DNA of 64,000 bases from Eulemur rufifrons (Eukaryota > Chordata > Mammalia > Primates > Lemuridae): positions 17,619,501 to 17,683,500 of the forward strand of contig NC_091000.1 in the NCBI RefSeq assembly GCF_041146395.1. Reading direction: 5' to 3'. The position numbers and the translations under genes were made by a program. The first letter of the stretch is position 1, and each line of letters begins with the position of its first letter. Below the pieces are notes generated by a model. It saw only the letters and a list, made by a program, of their open reading frames with translations, ran no database searches and had not been told where the DNA came from. Below, one piece after another: positions 1 to 11,053 of this stretch.

Positions 1-1035
1 CCCAAGAAGCTCTCAGTTTGCCAATGGCAGCAGGGCCTGGATTCAACAGGGTAGAAAGGCTCTCCTGCAGATTGGGAGCTGGCAGACTGTCACAGGTGTG
101 AGGGGAGGAAAAGTAAACACTCCCACCTGTTTTTTCCACCAGACTTCAAATCCCTCGAGGGTCAGTCCCTGACAAAATCTTGCTCCTTCTTGTTCTGCTC
201 TGTAACTTTTCCCCATGGGATTTCTGGTAATGGTAATTTCTGGCACTTTTTCCTCAGTATTTCACCTGGGTTATGCTTTTTCACTGGAAAGTTTTTCTTC
301 TTTTTGGGATGCCCTGGTGACTGATAACTCTAGTCAGCCATCTTGCCCTCCTGCACCCTCCTCCCCTCCATTTCCAATGCTTTTCTGTGTGAGGAAATTG
401 GTGAGGCAACTGAGGTACAGATATTGAGACTGTTTTACTGGCAAGCTTTGGGACAAGTGTAAGCTGATGTGTCATCAAGGGAGAATTCCTTGTATGAAGA
501 GTGTTTGCCAGACTACTTTAGCTTTTTCTCCAAAAGTCAAGAGAGTGTACCCTGGCTAATATCAAGAATAGTCAGCCAGGCAAATGGGTGATTCTTCAAA
601 GGATGGAGCCCATGAATTTGTCTCATGTAATGGACAGGGTTGATTACATGCTCTGGATGAGAAGACTCTGTGAAGTATCACTGCATTTGTATGTAGGGAG
701 AATTTTTTATTTAATTTTAGAAAATTCTTTAGAATAAGGTGATATGGGTAATGATTCTCAAAGAAAGGGATTTGGAGATACTTTTCTGTTGCCAGAGAAG
801 GCTGTCCATGGAGCAAAGGAGGAAAACTGCCATATACTGTAGGTATTAATAGAAAGTTATAGTTAGGGATAGCAAAACAGTTTCATGGAAACTGTGTTGA
901 GAGGATTCTGGGATGTCTGGCCTCAAAGCACCTTAATGAGTTAATGTGTGTGAGGAGGACGTAATTGTGAACACCTAGTAAATTTGCTTAGTTCTGGTTG
1001 AGGTATAATCTTGCAGCAAGTTTTTTGATGTTGAA
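1..1035. other. Single-copy sequence, no gene seen
   Basis: AT-rich sequence with only short reading frames that lack splice context. I recognise no repeat family, RNA gene or conserved motif here. Confidence 0.5.
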
Positions 1036-1149
1036 TCCTCAACTCTTTTATCTATAATGAAGATCATGATACCTGGCCTGCTTACCTTAAGAACTGTTGT
1101 GAGAATGGAATGAGATGCTGTCTGTCAAAGCATTTTGAGACCTATAAAG
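1036..1149 (+). repeat. MIR-family SINE, left half of a split copy
   Basis: The wording matches the 3' part of a MIR/MIR3-type SINE in sense orientation: a TATCTATAATGA-like stretch, then GTTGTGAGAATGGAATGAGA, then CAAAGCATTTTGAGACCTAT. The copy stops abruptly at AAAG (1146-1149), where an LTR begins, and resumes at 1691 beyond it. The two halves together read as one continuous old SINE. Confidence 0.6.
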
Positions 1150-1690
1150 TGTTGGGGAGAAAAAAACTTTTCCTCTGCCCTTTTATGTTCAATTCATGGG
1201 GGCTTGTGAATTAAATTGACAAAAGACAGATTAGTAGGAGAAAAGTACACAATTTTTATTAATATTCACATTTTTGGGAGTTCATAGAAAGGAAGTGAAA
1301 CTCAAAACAATGGTTAGACTTGGAGGTTTATACCCGTTTATCAAAAGAATGAGGGTTTGTGATTTAAGGGATAATAAATTGTGGGAAGTGAGTGGGAAAT
1401 ACATGGGGAACAAATGGAAGGGAAGGGTTATTTTGTTAAGGTCTGTTTATGCAAACTCATCTTGATGTTGACTCCCCATCTCCAGTGATAAGAGTTGCTC
1501 TCGCTTCCTGGTAAGGGTGGTGGTGATGGTGGACCTTCATAAAGGGAAATTTAATTTCTGCTCTTAGGCAGATAAGGGGCAGGGGCGGTCAGAGAACTCT
1601 TTCTTTGTCTATTGATTCTCAATTGCCTTCAGGTTAAAATAATTCTTATGCTGGCATATTTTGGGATGGCATACCCTGTGATCCCCTTCA
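1150..1690 (-). mobile_element. Solo LTR, probably class I (ERV1-like)
   Basis: A 541-bp block that begins TG (1150) and ends CA (1690), the termini of a retroviral LTR. It is flanked by an exact 4-bp duplication AAAG (1146-1149 and 1691-1694), the size made by gammaretrovirus-like integrases. Read on the minus strand it has an ATTAATAAAAATTG polyadenylation-like region followed by a CTGTCTTTTGTCAATTT segment, as in many ERV1 LTRs. No internal retroviral sequence adjoins it, so it is a solo LTR left by recombination. I cannot name the LTR family with confidence. Confidence 0.7.
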
Positions 1691-1728
1691 AAAGCATTCT
1701 ACAAATGTAAGGATTTATTCTTGTATTT
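1691..1728 (+). repeat. MIR-family SINE, right half of a split copy
   Basis: CATTCTACAAATGTAAGGAT continues the MIR wording that was cut at 1149. The split fits insertion of the LTR at 1150-1690 into an existing SINE. Confidence 0.55.
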
Positions 1729-2479
1729 TAGGTCTCATATTCTTTCCTCAAATTGAAATCTCAGTTTCTCATGAATTCAGGATGAAATTGACCCAGTTGA
1801 AAAAATGGAATGGAGATGACAAAAACAAAAACATCCTTATGTATCCTTCTAAAAATGCACCTCTTCTTTTACTGTCAATAAACAGCCAAGAAAGATAGGA
1901 ATGGAACTAATTATCTGCAAATGTCCCTTGACTCCTTCACTTCCCATCTGAGTTTAATTCTTAAAAAAGAGACCCTGATGGATTCCTGCCTTCAGGTATA
2001 ATTACCTCAAAATTGACTGACATTTAAAGCACACATGACACTTTTTAGCTTTAATTAGAGTAAATTGGTGGAATTTATTTGACTGGTAGTTTTGGGGGTG
2101 GTTGGAGGCAGGAGAGTATACTTAGCATATCATTTCCTGCTGATGCTAAGCTTTAGCTTCTATCAGAGGTTCTATATTCGGGATAAAATCACTTAGGAAA
2201 TATAGCCCAATGATTGTTTTGACCGTGAAGTAATCAGCCAACTCAGTGAGAAGTGCTCTGAGAAAAACAATTGCCACTGACAACAGCGGAAACCAAAAAT
2301 CCATAGAAGTTTTATTTAAGCACTCTTGAAGGTTTTCTTGATTTAACAATGTTAAAATTCTTTTGCTTTACTATAACATTTTTTGACAGTGATATTTTGT
2401 ACACCAAAAAGAAATGAAATGTGTAAGAACTGTTTTAGACCAACTCCAAAAAGTATGGATAAAAATATATTCATCTGAG
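1729..2479. other. Single-copy sequence, no gene seen
   Basis: AT-rich sequence without a recognised repeat. Short reading frames on both strands lack splice sites or family resemblance. Confidence 0.45.
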
Positions 2480-3480
2480 TATCTCTTCTGATTGTTTTAA
2501 ATTCTTCCATATTTGTGGCTATTTCTCTTTTTGTAATTTTGTTAACTTTCTTTTTTATCTGGATTAAGCCAGCTAATGGTTTGTTATTTTATTATTTCAA
2601 TAAATCAGTTTTTGTATTAATCATTAGTACTCATTTTTTTGTGTTCTAATATCATTAACTGATTTTATTTTTCTAATTCCTATTATTTTTTCTTCTTTTT
2701 ACATTTTCTTTAATTTTATTTTGTTGTTCTTTTTTTCTGATGTATTGACTTGAATGTTGATTCATTTTTGTTCTTTCTTATTTGAGAGTATGTTTATGAT
2801 TGTGGATTTAACTCTAAGATTTTTGGCCTGTCCCAGATTTTAAAATATGTGATATATTTCATTATTATAATATTTTGTAGATATTTTGAAATTTTAGTTT
2901 TGATATTTTCTTTGACCCAAGTGTTGATTTAAAAAGTGAGTTTCTTAATTTTTTATGAGACTGATTTTCCTCTTGCATTCTCTTCCTTCTACACTCTTCT
3001 TCCTTTTCCTCCTCTTCTTTATAGTTTATCTTTGGGGTCGTATTCAGTAATGTGTTCTGTGCTATCTAGTTTTCTTTTTGGCTTGATTTAGGGTCAAAAT
3101 TTTATAAATTCTTATAAAGCAGGTGTATTATTTCTTATTAGGATAGCAAAATCCATATATCTATGATATTCATGTTGATCAATTATATAATTGGTACTCA
3201 ACATTCTTAATTATTTTTTGTCTAATTGATCTTCCATGGACTAAAATAGTGATTTAGAGTCTCCTAATCTTCTGTTTTAGTGTATTATCCCTTACATTTC
3301 CTATATTCTATGAATTATGAATTTTAACATAACTATTTTGTGTATCAAGAAAGTTGTGATCTCATTGTAGATTGTATTCTTTATCATAAAGTTTCTTATT
3401 TGTTTTACTACTTTTGCTTGAATTTAGCCTTGTTCAACATTAATACTGTGACCAGTATTTATGGTAGTATTACAAGTGTA
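2480..3480 (-). mobile_element. Old L1 LINE fragment, antisense
   Basis: T-rich plus strand with the wording of antisense L1 ORF2, reverse-transcriptase part and upstream: TCTGGATTAAGCCAGCTAATGGTTTG, TTTAACTCTAAGATTTTTGGCCTGTCCCA and CTAATTGATCTTCCATGGAC each correspond to known antisense L1 segments after much mutation (only short parts quoted). The frame is destroyed by stops and indels. Edges are approximate. It is much older than the L1 at 53750-54720. Confidence 0.6.
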
Positions 3481-3539
3481 ATAATTATAAATTTCATGAA
3501 CAAAGAAAATGTAGCTTCTATATTTTTCACATCTGAGCT

Positions 3540-4250
3540 AATTTTTTTTCATAAGCCTTTGCTCTGCCAGAAAGGGAGAAAACTGGAACTTGCCAATTAG
3601 TGTTATCTCAGTCTCCTTTGGATTATTTATGCTCTTTTTGGGAGAGGTTTTGTGGACTCCCTCCTCCCTGCATCTCCTCAAGATGACATGTTGGTGTATG
3701 AGGTTGGTTTATATAACACTGTGGGATCTGCCACGATTCTCTGGATCCTTATTGGTCTCTGTTGCAGGGTGTCTGTTGAGGTAGGACTGATCTTATCTGG
3801 GCTTTTGGGTATTCTGGCATTGGGTTGAGAAATGTTCATTTTCTGTGGCCTCTATTTTTTCTGATGCCAGGTCTCTATCGCTCTACCAGCCTGTCCAGCT
3901 CTTCTGGGTCCTCCACTAGGGCACACAGGAACTTCTGGGTCCCTTGCATGCTCCACACAGGCTTTGAGGAGCCACCCACTATCCCAGGTTTGTGGGCCCA
4001 GCTCCCTCCCTCAATTCATACTGCATGTTTTTCTCCATGTCACGCTGGTATGGCACTGCAGTGAGAAGGATTTTCCCTAGAAGCCTGCAGCAGACCATGT
4101 TGGGGAAGAGAGCTACTAGCTCTGATGTTTTCAGGTTCCCTCCATACTTCCTGGAAAGTTTATAGAGCTCTATCCTTTTTCATGCCCATTTTAGAACTTT
4201 GAACTTCTAAGTGAGTCATTTTGTGTTTTAAATCACAGAAAAATCTAAAG
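3540..4250. other. Unassigned, possibly repeat-derived sequence
   Basis: A relatively GC-richer block with open frames of 64 and 79 codons on the plus strand. It follows directly on the antisense L1 and could be that element's 5' region or another old retroelement, but I cannot match it. Nothing supports a host gene. Confidence 0.3.
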
Positions 4251-4257
4251 CACAGTA

Positions 4258-4588
4258 CAGTCATGTGCCACATAACGACATTTCCGTTAATGTTGAGCCA
4301 CGTGTACAATGGTGGTTCCATACGATTATATTACCTTGTTTTTATTGCTCCTTTTTTATGTTTAGATATGTTTAAATACACAAATACTTACTATAGTGTT
4401 ACAATTGCCAACAGTATTCAGTACAGTAGCGTGCACAGGTTGGTAGCTTAGGAGCAGTGGGCTATAGCCTAGTTCTGTAAACCATCTAGGTTTGTGTAAG
4501 TACACTCTATAATATTTGCACAACAACAGAATCACCCAATGATGTGTTTCTCAGAATGTATCCTTGTTGTTAAGTAGACACATGACTA
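4258..4588. mobile_element. MER2-like Tigger MITE
   Basis: A 331-bp non-autonomous mariner/Tigger-type element. It starts CAGTCATGTGCCACATAACG and ends with the inverted match TAGACACATGACTA; the terminal G is mutated to A. It is flanked by TA at 4256-4257 and 4589-4590, the target used by this superfamily. Internal wording such as ACACAAATACTTACTATAG and AACCATCTAGGTTTGTGTAA fits MER2. It has no coding capacity. Confidence 0.8.
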
Positions 4589-4639
4589 TATTAAAAAAGT
4601 GCAATATCATCTGAACATTGTTTTCCTTTAGTAAGTATA

Positions 4640-5345
4640 TTTACCTCAATTACCTAGATTGTCGATCCGTCAGCACAACCTGTTGATTTTATCTTCAAGA
4701 CCTGTCCCAACTCCATCTATGTTTTGTCTCCACTGTTCTCAGCCTAATATAAGCTACCTTCTTTTTTTGTTTGTTTTGTTTTGGTTGGATTACTGCAAGA
4801 GCCTCCAAATTTATCTCCCTGATTCTAATCTACATAGAAGCCGGAGTGATTAGTTAAAAATATAAATGAGATCATGTTAGTTTGCAAGATCCAACAAAGG
4901 TATCTCTTCGCACTTGAAATAAAAGTTAAATTCTCTCCCAGATTCTATGTGGTCTATACTTTCTAGCCAATGCCTATCTCTCCTATCCCTTTCTTCCTTG
5001 CTGACTACACTCCTGCCAAACCACACTGACATTCTTTCTGCTCTGGAATAAGACAAATTCCTTCCTGCCTAAGGCTTTTGGGCCAGTTTTCTTTGTCTAT
5101 GGAATATTCTTTCTCCATGACTTCTTAAGGCTGGCTCCTTCCTAGTCTTACATTCAATTGTCAAATCCTTAGGCCTTCTCTGACCATCCAGTCTAAAGTA
5201 GTTTTCAAGATGCATTTTATCACATTATCCTTTTCTGTATTCTTAACAGTGCATATTATCACCTGATTAATCTTATTGATATATTTGGTTATTTATTGCC
5301 TCAAGCAGTGATCTGTAAGCTCCATGAGAGTAGAAACATGCCGGT
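4640..5345 (+). repeat. L2 LINE, 3' portion
   Basis: A long sense L2 match: GGATTACTGCAAGAGCCTCC, AGAAGCCGGAGTGATTAGTTAAA, GAATATTCTTTCTCCATGAC, CCTTAGGCCTTCTCTGACCA and the terminal CTGTAAGCTCCATGAGAGTA follow in the order of the L2 consensus (only short parts quoted). It is ancient and frame-broken. Confidence 0.8.
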
Positions 5346-5384
5346 TAGTTATCACTAATAACTATAATAGCAAAATAATATAGC

Positions 5385-5600
5385 GTCTACTATGATTCCT
5401 CAGTCTGGCCCTTCTCTGAGCTCTTTCCATGTATTAGATCTTTATCTTCACTGAAATCTTATGAGGTGGTACTATTATTATCCTCATTTGATAGCTGAAA
5501 GAATTGAGGCACAAAGAATTTCCATGACTTAACCAAGGTCACACAGCTATTAAATAGTAAAGTTAGGATTTGAACCCAGGCAAAGTGGCTTCAGACACTA
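5385..5600 (-). repeat. MIR SINE, antisense
   Basis: Clear antisense MIR: TATTATTATCCTCATTTGAT, AATTGAGGCACAAAGAATTT, CCAAGGTCACACAGCTATTA and GGATTTGAACCCAGGC in the expected order. This is nearly the whole core plus the tRNA-related end. Confidence 0.9.
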
Positions 5601-5691
5601 TGGGGCTATGTGTTACCCATAGGAGTTATAGGTCTGAGTAAGGCAGAGACACTCCTCTCAAATACTTAGTAGTTGGGAAGATAGGCAAGTG

Positions 5692-5747
5692 AAAGAAAAA
5701 TCACAACAAAACCTAAGTTAAAGAAAAATTGCAACAAAACCCAAGTT
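5692..5747. repeat. 28-bp imperfect tandem duplication
   Basis: Two adjacent 28-bp units, 5692-5719 and 5720-5747, differ at three positions. Each unit begins AAAGAAAAAT and ends AAGTT. It is a local duplication with no apparent function. Confidence 0.75.
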
Positions 5748-6239
5748 ATATGTCACAGGCATCGAAGGAGGGCTAGGAAATCATACAAGTGGAAAATCTT
5801 ATTTACATTATAAAAAATCTTTCAGTATTAAGATATATCAGAAAACCTTGAAATATCTTCATTAGTATATTTGTTGGGCCATCTGCATTTGCTTATACAG
5901 GTATCTGGCATCATTACTCTAAAAATACGGAGGAAGCAAGAAGAAACATTTTCCAACTTAAAATGTACTGAGGAACCGAGGTCTGTAAGATTGGATTCTT
6001 TTTCTGAAATGATTTTGATATTGGTTTCCTATTCATTTTCCCTGGATAAGAGCGAGATTATTTCACAGATGGAAGGTGATGCAGTGGGGACTGAAAGAAG
6101 GTGATCTCAACCTTTAGGAGAAAACTGTTATTTGCCTACTTTGAAGAAACCATTTTGAAATAATGAGGCATCATTCATGTCAGTGCTTGGGAAAATTTTC
6201 AAAGATATCCAGTGCAATTCTAATGGCCAGAAATTGCAG
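5748..6239. other. Single-copy sequence with one exon-like stretch
   Basis: No repeat recognised. An exon-like segment at 5901-5984 (acceptor CAG, donor GTAAGA, 28 open codons) is treated as a finding because the support is weak. Confidence 0.35.
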
Positions 6240-6375
6240 TCTGATATGTCTCATGTAATCCTCGTAACCCTATGCAGTGGGTGTTAAACTCATATTACAG
6301 GTAAAGAAACTGAGACTAAACTAGAATTAGGGAATTTTCCCAAGGTTATATAAAACCAGGCATGTCTGCCTGTAA
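6240..6375 (-). repeat. MIR SINE fragment, antisense
   Basis: Degraded antisense MIR core: TCATGTAATCCTCGTAACCC, then TTACAGGTAAAGAAACTGAG, then CCCAAGGTTATATAAAACCA. Confidence 0.65.
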
Positions 6376-6534
6376 AGTCTCTACAAACTAGTAATTCATT
6401 CGACTCTTCACACTAGCAAGTGGGATACTGTTCTTCCTTCTCCATAACTACCTTTGCCACCTCAAGTTCTTTCCCTCTGGTATTTTTCTCTCATTCTTTG
6501 TGCCTTTATGATACACAGCCCAATAAGGTACATA

Positions 6535-6690
6535 ATATAAAATCTAACATTTTCAGAGCCCAGATTTTGTGTTGGGCATTTGCTAAATTGTTTTCCATTA
6601 ATTACCTTATTTTATCCTCCCAGCAACCATATATCATAGGTACCATTACTAGCATCTTTTTATATATGAGGTAAGTGAAGTTGAGAGATG
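6535..6690 (-). repeat. MIR SINE fragment, antisense
   Basis: Antisense MIR-like wording: TTATCCTCCCAGCAACCATA, ACCATTACTAGCATCTTTTT and GAGGTAAGTGAAGTTGAGAG. It is more diverged than the copy at 5385. Confidence 0.5.
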
Positions 6691-6994
6691 CTCTTGGCAG
6701 TGGTTTGATGAATAGTCTGGTGATGCAATTTTTTAGAGAGAAAAATGCAGCATTTTAAAGCCCCATTGCCTTTCTCTGCAGTTGAAAATAAATTAACCAG
6801 AATCAGATTTTTTAAAAAACAAATTTTAACATTAAAAAAATATGCAATCCTATTTTAAAGTGCTTTTCTTTTGGGAAGCAGGGTGGTTTGGAGTTGTATT
6901 CTTTGTGGTGTGTTTCTTGAAAAGATCTGTTGGGCTAATCTGGTTAATTCTGGACACTTCCTCTTCTTCTGGTCTTTCTGTGGCTGTCTCTGCT

Positions 6995-7210
6995 GTTCTC
7001 AGGGCAGCCACCATTAGCGTGTGTGTCCTGAAAAACAAGGCCGTGGGGAGCGGGGTGTTGGGTCTCTGGGAAACTCATTTGCATACTTCTTGTTACAAAG
7101 GCCGACCACATCCTGGTTAAGACAATGTGCTGTCTGATAAACAGACTGCATCCCCCAGTGTCTGCCTGGAGCTCAGCCAGCCTGTGGCCTGCCTTTGTCA
7201 CAAGGTGCTG
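6995..7210. promoter_or_regulatory. Candidate enhancer-like block with OCT and SOX motifs
   Basis: Single-copy, moderately GC-rich sequence between AT-rich flanks. It holds a perfect octamer ATTTGCAT (7077-7084), an ACAAAG SOX core (7095-7100), and an inverted SOX-like pair CCTTTGTCACAAGG (7192-7205). The density suggests a conserved regulatory element, but conservation cannot be seen from one sequence, and such short motifs arise by chance. Confidence 0.3.
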
Positions 7211-8002
7211 TGTATTTATTCTGCCTGGAAGTCCAAGGACAGAACAAACTAGCTAAATGAACCTTTTATTTCTCAGTTTCTGGCAGAAATTCCTTGGGTC
7301 AGAAACATTTATTAAAATTAGATTAAGGGGGAAGCATCAGAATTCTCCAAAGAAGCTTTCCTAACCCTGTGGAAAACTTATAAAAGGTTTTTATCTTCTT
7401 CCCTAACTATGAATTCTTTGGGGTTTGGGGAAACTAGGAAATTTGGAAACCATAGCACAAGGCGATAGAAAGATCAAGGTTTGCCAAGACTTTTTGTTGA
7501 TAAATATTTATTTCTACATCTGTTTTCTATATGTTCCCTTTCTCTTTTCCTTTTCTCTCCCAACCTAACACACACAGACAACAGGAAGTGGAGGCTTAAA
7601 CAATTAACTGGTGACTGCAGGACCCATTTAAGAATCTGGGTAATTGAGTCCTCATTTCTCCCTCTCCCTACAATTTGGTAGAGGAAAAAAAGAAAACGAT
7701 TTTGAGACTCAGTCTCATTTATGGCAGTTAAAGTAAGAAATCTATCCATGCTTCCCTTGTACTGTTTTTCTCTTTTTAACTCCCCTTAGAACAACTCAGC
7801 ATTTCCTTCCCTGCCTAAAGTATTTTCAAATCTAAACGTGGTACAAATGTTAACCATACATTTTATCGGTGACTGTAATCACTGAAAGGAAGGCGCTCTG
7901 GAGCACAGAAATTGTTTTAATATTTTTAATCAATAAGTCCTATAAACAGATTTTTGTCTTGAGGGAATAGAATATGCAGCGATTTCCTTTCTGCATTTAC
8001 AG
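7211..8002. other. Single-copy sequence upstream of the exon candidate
   Basis: No repeat recognised. It ends in a pyrimidine-rich tract and AG at 8001-8002, a good splice acceptor. If the exon at 8003 is real this is intron. Confidence 0.35.
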
Positions 8003-8226
8003 TGACCTCTGAAATATATTACCGCTCATCTGTATCTAATCCCACATGGGGAGGGAAGACTTTCAGTCGACTATTGACTGGACTCCTCCTGGAGGTATCC
8101 ACGGAGGACGATGATAGAGATGATGTTACAGAACAGTTTGAAAAAGATGCCAGTCGGCATTTTGAAAGATTACCAACATTTCTAATAAAGTCTCTGAAGA
8201 GATTTCTGGCTGCTGAAGAACAATAA
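8003..8226 (+). CDS. Possible terminal coding exon, product unknown
   Basis: An open stretch that follows a convincing acceptor (TTTCCTTTCTGCATTTACAG ending at 8002). The first two bases would complete a codon from an upstream exon; then 73 codons run to a TAA at 8224-8226. The predicted peptide begins TSEIYYRSSVSNPTWGG and ends SLKRFLAAEEQ. The middle is acidic (STEDDDRDD), followed by an amphipathic FERLPTFLIKSLKRFL stretch. It has no signal peptide or membrane segment. I do not recognise the family. There is no upstream in-frame exon that I can join to it, and no AATAAA before the MIR/Tigger1 block at 8590. It could be the last exon of a gene to the left, a decayed exon, or a chance frame. 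The codon content looks more like coding sequence than the other frames in the window. Confidence 0.35.
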
Positions 8227-8589
8227 TACGATAGAGATTGATTATTTTGAGGTTTAGAAGTTAAATACTTGCATGTGGTGAATATTGAGGTTTATAGTGA
8301 AAATGAAAATGGACCTATATAGAAAACCTTATGGAGAATGGCCTACGAGGACACAGTCTCCCCTTTATTAAGGCTGCTCCATATACAGCTGCCTCTTTGG
8401 AGCAGAATTCAGTTCTCTGTCCTTGATAACTTCCAACTGCTGTTGATTCTGAATCTTGAAGACTTGTATGATATATATAAGAAAAAACATTCACTAAAGT
8501 TTAGTGATCTTTCCTAATCTAGAAAAGGTGATATTGTTTGGCAGATTATAGATGCCCAGTAAGAATTTTAGAATGAATGCATCAAGGTA
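8227..8589. other. Single-copy sequence after the exon candidate
   Basis: AT-rich. It could be 3' untranslated sequence if the exon is real. No polyadenylation signal AATAAA is seen. Confidence 0.3.
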
Positions 8590-8645
8590 TTAATAATACC
8601 ATTTATTGACCATCTACTCAAGCCAGGGTGTATGCTAGAGCATTA
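8590..8645 (-). repeat. MIR SINE fragment cut by Tigger1
   Basis: TAATACCATTTATTGACCAT and the following GTATGCTAGAGCATTA match the end of an antisense MIR (the usual TTTATTGAGC...TGCTAAGC wording). The match stops at the TA where Tigger1 begins, and a short possible continuation follows the element at 11056. Confidence 0.55.
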
Positions 8646-11053
8646 CAAGCACACCTTGTTTTATTGCGCTTTGCTTTATTGCACTTCATAGATATTGCAT
8701 TGTTTACAAATTGAAGTTTGTGGCAACCCTGCAGCAAGCAAGTGGATCAGTGCCATTTTTCCAACAGCATGTGCTCACTCTGTGTCACATTTTGATAATT
8801 TTGGCAATATTTCAAACTTTTTCATTATTATGATGTCTGTTATGGTGATCTGTGATCTTTAATGTTACTATTGTAATTTGTGGGGGGGGCGGCACAAGGA
8901 ATGTGCTCATATAAGATGGAGAACTTAATTGACAAATGTTGTGCGTTCTGACTGCTCCACTCACTGACCGTTCCCAGGTCTCTCTCGGGTCTCCCTGTGC
9001 CCTGAGACCCAACAATATTGAAATTAGGCCAAGTAATTAGCCCTACAATAATCTGTAAGTGTTAAGTGAAAGGAAGAGTTGCATGTCTCTCACTTTAAAT
9101 CAAAAGCTAGAAATGATTAAGCTTAGTGAGGAAGGCATGTCGAAAGCCGAGGAGGGCCAAAATCTAGGCTTCTTGCACCAAACATTAAGCCAAGTTGTGA
9201 ATGCAAAGGAAAAATTCTTAAATGCAATTAAAAGTGCTACTCCAGTGAACACATGAATGTCAAGAAAGTAAAACAGCCTCCTTGCTGATATGGAGAAAGT
9301 TGGAGTGGTCTGGATAAAAGATCAAACCAACCACAATGTTCCCATAAGCCAAAGCCTAATCCAGAGAAAGGCCCAAACTCTCTTCAATTCTATGAAGCCT
9401 GAAAGAGGTGAAGAAGCTGCAGAAGAAAAGTTGGAAGCTATTAGTGGCAAGAGATATGTTAATGAACTTTAAGGAAACAAGCCATCTCCATAACATAAAC
9501 TTGTAAAGCAGCAAGCGCTGATGGAGAAGCTGCAGCAAGTTCTCCAGAAGATCTGGCTAAGATCAGTGATGAAGGTGGCTACACTAAACAACAGATGTTC
9601 AATGTGGACAAAACAGCCTTTTATTGGAAGAAGATGCCATCTAGGACTTTCATGATTAGGGAAGAGAAATCAATGACTGGCTTCAAAGCTTCAGAGGACA
9701 GGCTGACTCTCTTGTTAGGGGTTAATGCAGCTGGTGACTTTAAGTTGAAGCCAATGCTCATTTACCATTCTGAAAATCCTAGGGACCTTAAGAATTATGA
9801 TGAATCTACTCTGGAACAACCAAGCATGGATGACAATACATTTGATTAAAATATGCTCTACTGAATATTGTAAGCCCATCATTGAGACCTACTGCTCAGA
9901 ATAAAAGATTCCTTTCAAAATATTACTGTTCATTGACAATGCAATGTTGGTCACTCAAGAGCTCTGATGGAGATGTACAAGGAGATTAATATTGTTTTAA
10001 TGCCTGATAACACAACATCCATTCTTCAGCCCATGGATCAAGGAGTAATTTCAACTTTTGAGTCTTATGATTTAAGAAATACATTTTGTAAGGCTATAGC
10101 TGCCATAGATAGTGCTTCCTCTGATGGATCTGAGCAAAGTCGATTGAAAACCTTCTGGAAAGGATTCACCATTCAGATGCCATTAAAAACATTCATAATT
10201 CATGACCTTATAATTCATTTTATGAGGTCAAAATATCAACATTATTGATATTGTTTGGAAGAAGTTGATTCCGGCCCTTATGGAATCAGCTTTTAGGGGC
10301 TTTGAGGGGCTCCAGACTTCACTGAAGGAAGTAATTATAGATATGCTAGAAATAGCAAAAGAATTAGAATTAGAAGTGGAGCCTGAAGATGTGACTGAAT
10401 TGCTGCAATCTCATGATACAACTTGAATGGATGAGGAGCTGCTTCTTATGAATGAGCAAAGAATGTCGTTTCTTGAGATGGCATCTACTCCTGGTGAAGA
10501 TGCCATGAACATTGTTGAAATCACAACAAAGGACTTAGAATAATCCATAAACTTAGCTGATACAGCAGTGGCAGGATTTGAGAGGATTGACTCCCATTTT
10601 GAAAGAGGTTCTGCTGTGGGAAAAATGGTATCAAACAGCATCACATGCTACAGAGAAATCTTTCATGAAAAGAAGAGTCAATCAACTTGGCAAACTTTAT
10701 TGTTGTCCTATTTTAAGAAATTGCCACAGCCACTCCAACCTTCACCAACCACCACCCTGATCAGTCAGCAGCCATTGACATTGAGACAAGACTCTCCACC
10801 AGCAAAAAGATTATGACTCAGTGAAGGCTCAGATGACTGTTAGTATTTTTTAGCAATAAAGTATTTTTTATTTGAAGGTATGTACATTTTTTAGACATAA
10901 TGCTATCATACACTTAATAGACTACAGTTCAGTATAAACATTACTTTTATATGCACTGGGAAACCCAAAAATTTGTGTGACTTGCTTTATTGCACTATTC
11001 ACTTTACTGCAGTGATCTGGAACTAAACCTGCAATATCTCTGAGGTATGCCTG
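8646..11053 (+). mobile_element. Tigger1 DNA transposon, near full length
   Basis: A 2408-bp copy of the pogo-type transposon Tigger1; full-length copies are about 2.4 kb. The left end CAAGCACACCTTGTTTTATT and the right end ATCTCTGAGGTATGCCTG are imperfect inverted repeats. TA flanks it at 8644-8645 and 11054-11055. Subterminal wording (TTTATTGCACTTCATAGATA, GTGGCAACCCTGCAGCAAGC) is typical. The central part holds a broken transposase. It is old and no longer mobile. Confidence 0.92.
9059..10816 (+). pseudogene. Tigger1 (pogo-type) transposase, decayed
   Basis: Remains of the cut-and-paste transposase of the enclosing Tigger1. Pieces lie in order but in shifting frames: 9059-9256 (helix-turn-helix DNA-binding start, [16 protein letters not shown]), 9290-9472, 9595-9849, 9967-10248 and about 10411-10816. 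The piece at 9595 carries the first catalytic aspartate context [13 protein letters not shown], where the usual glutamate after the aspartate is lysine. The second is visible near 9933 (IDNA), and the third lies in QPMDQGVI at about 10030. Stops at 9254, 9470, 9847 and 10246, with frameshifts between pieces, remove function. The family acts in the nucleus on its own inverted repeats. Confidence 0.88.
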
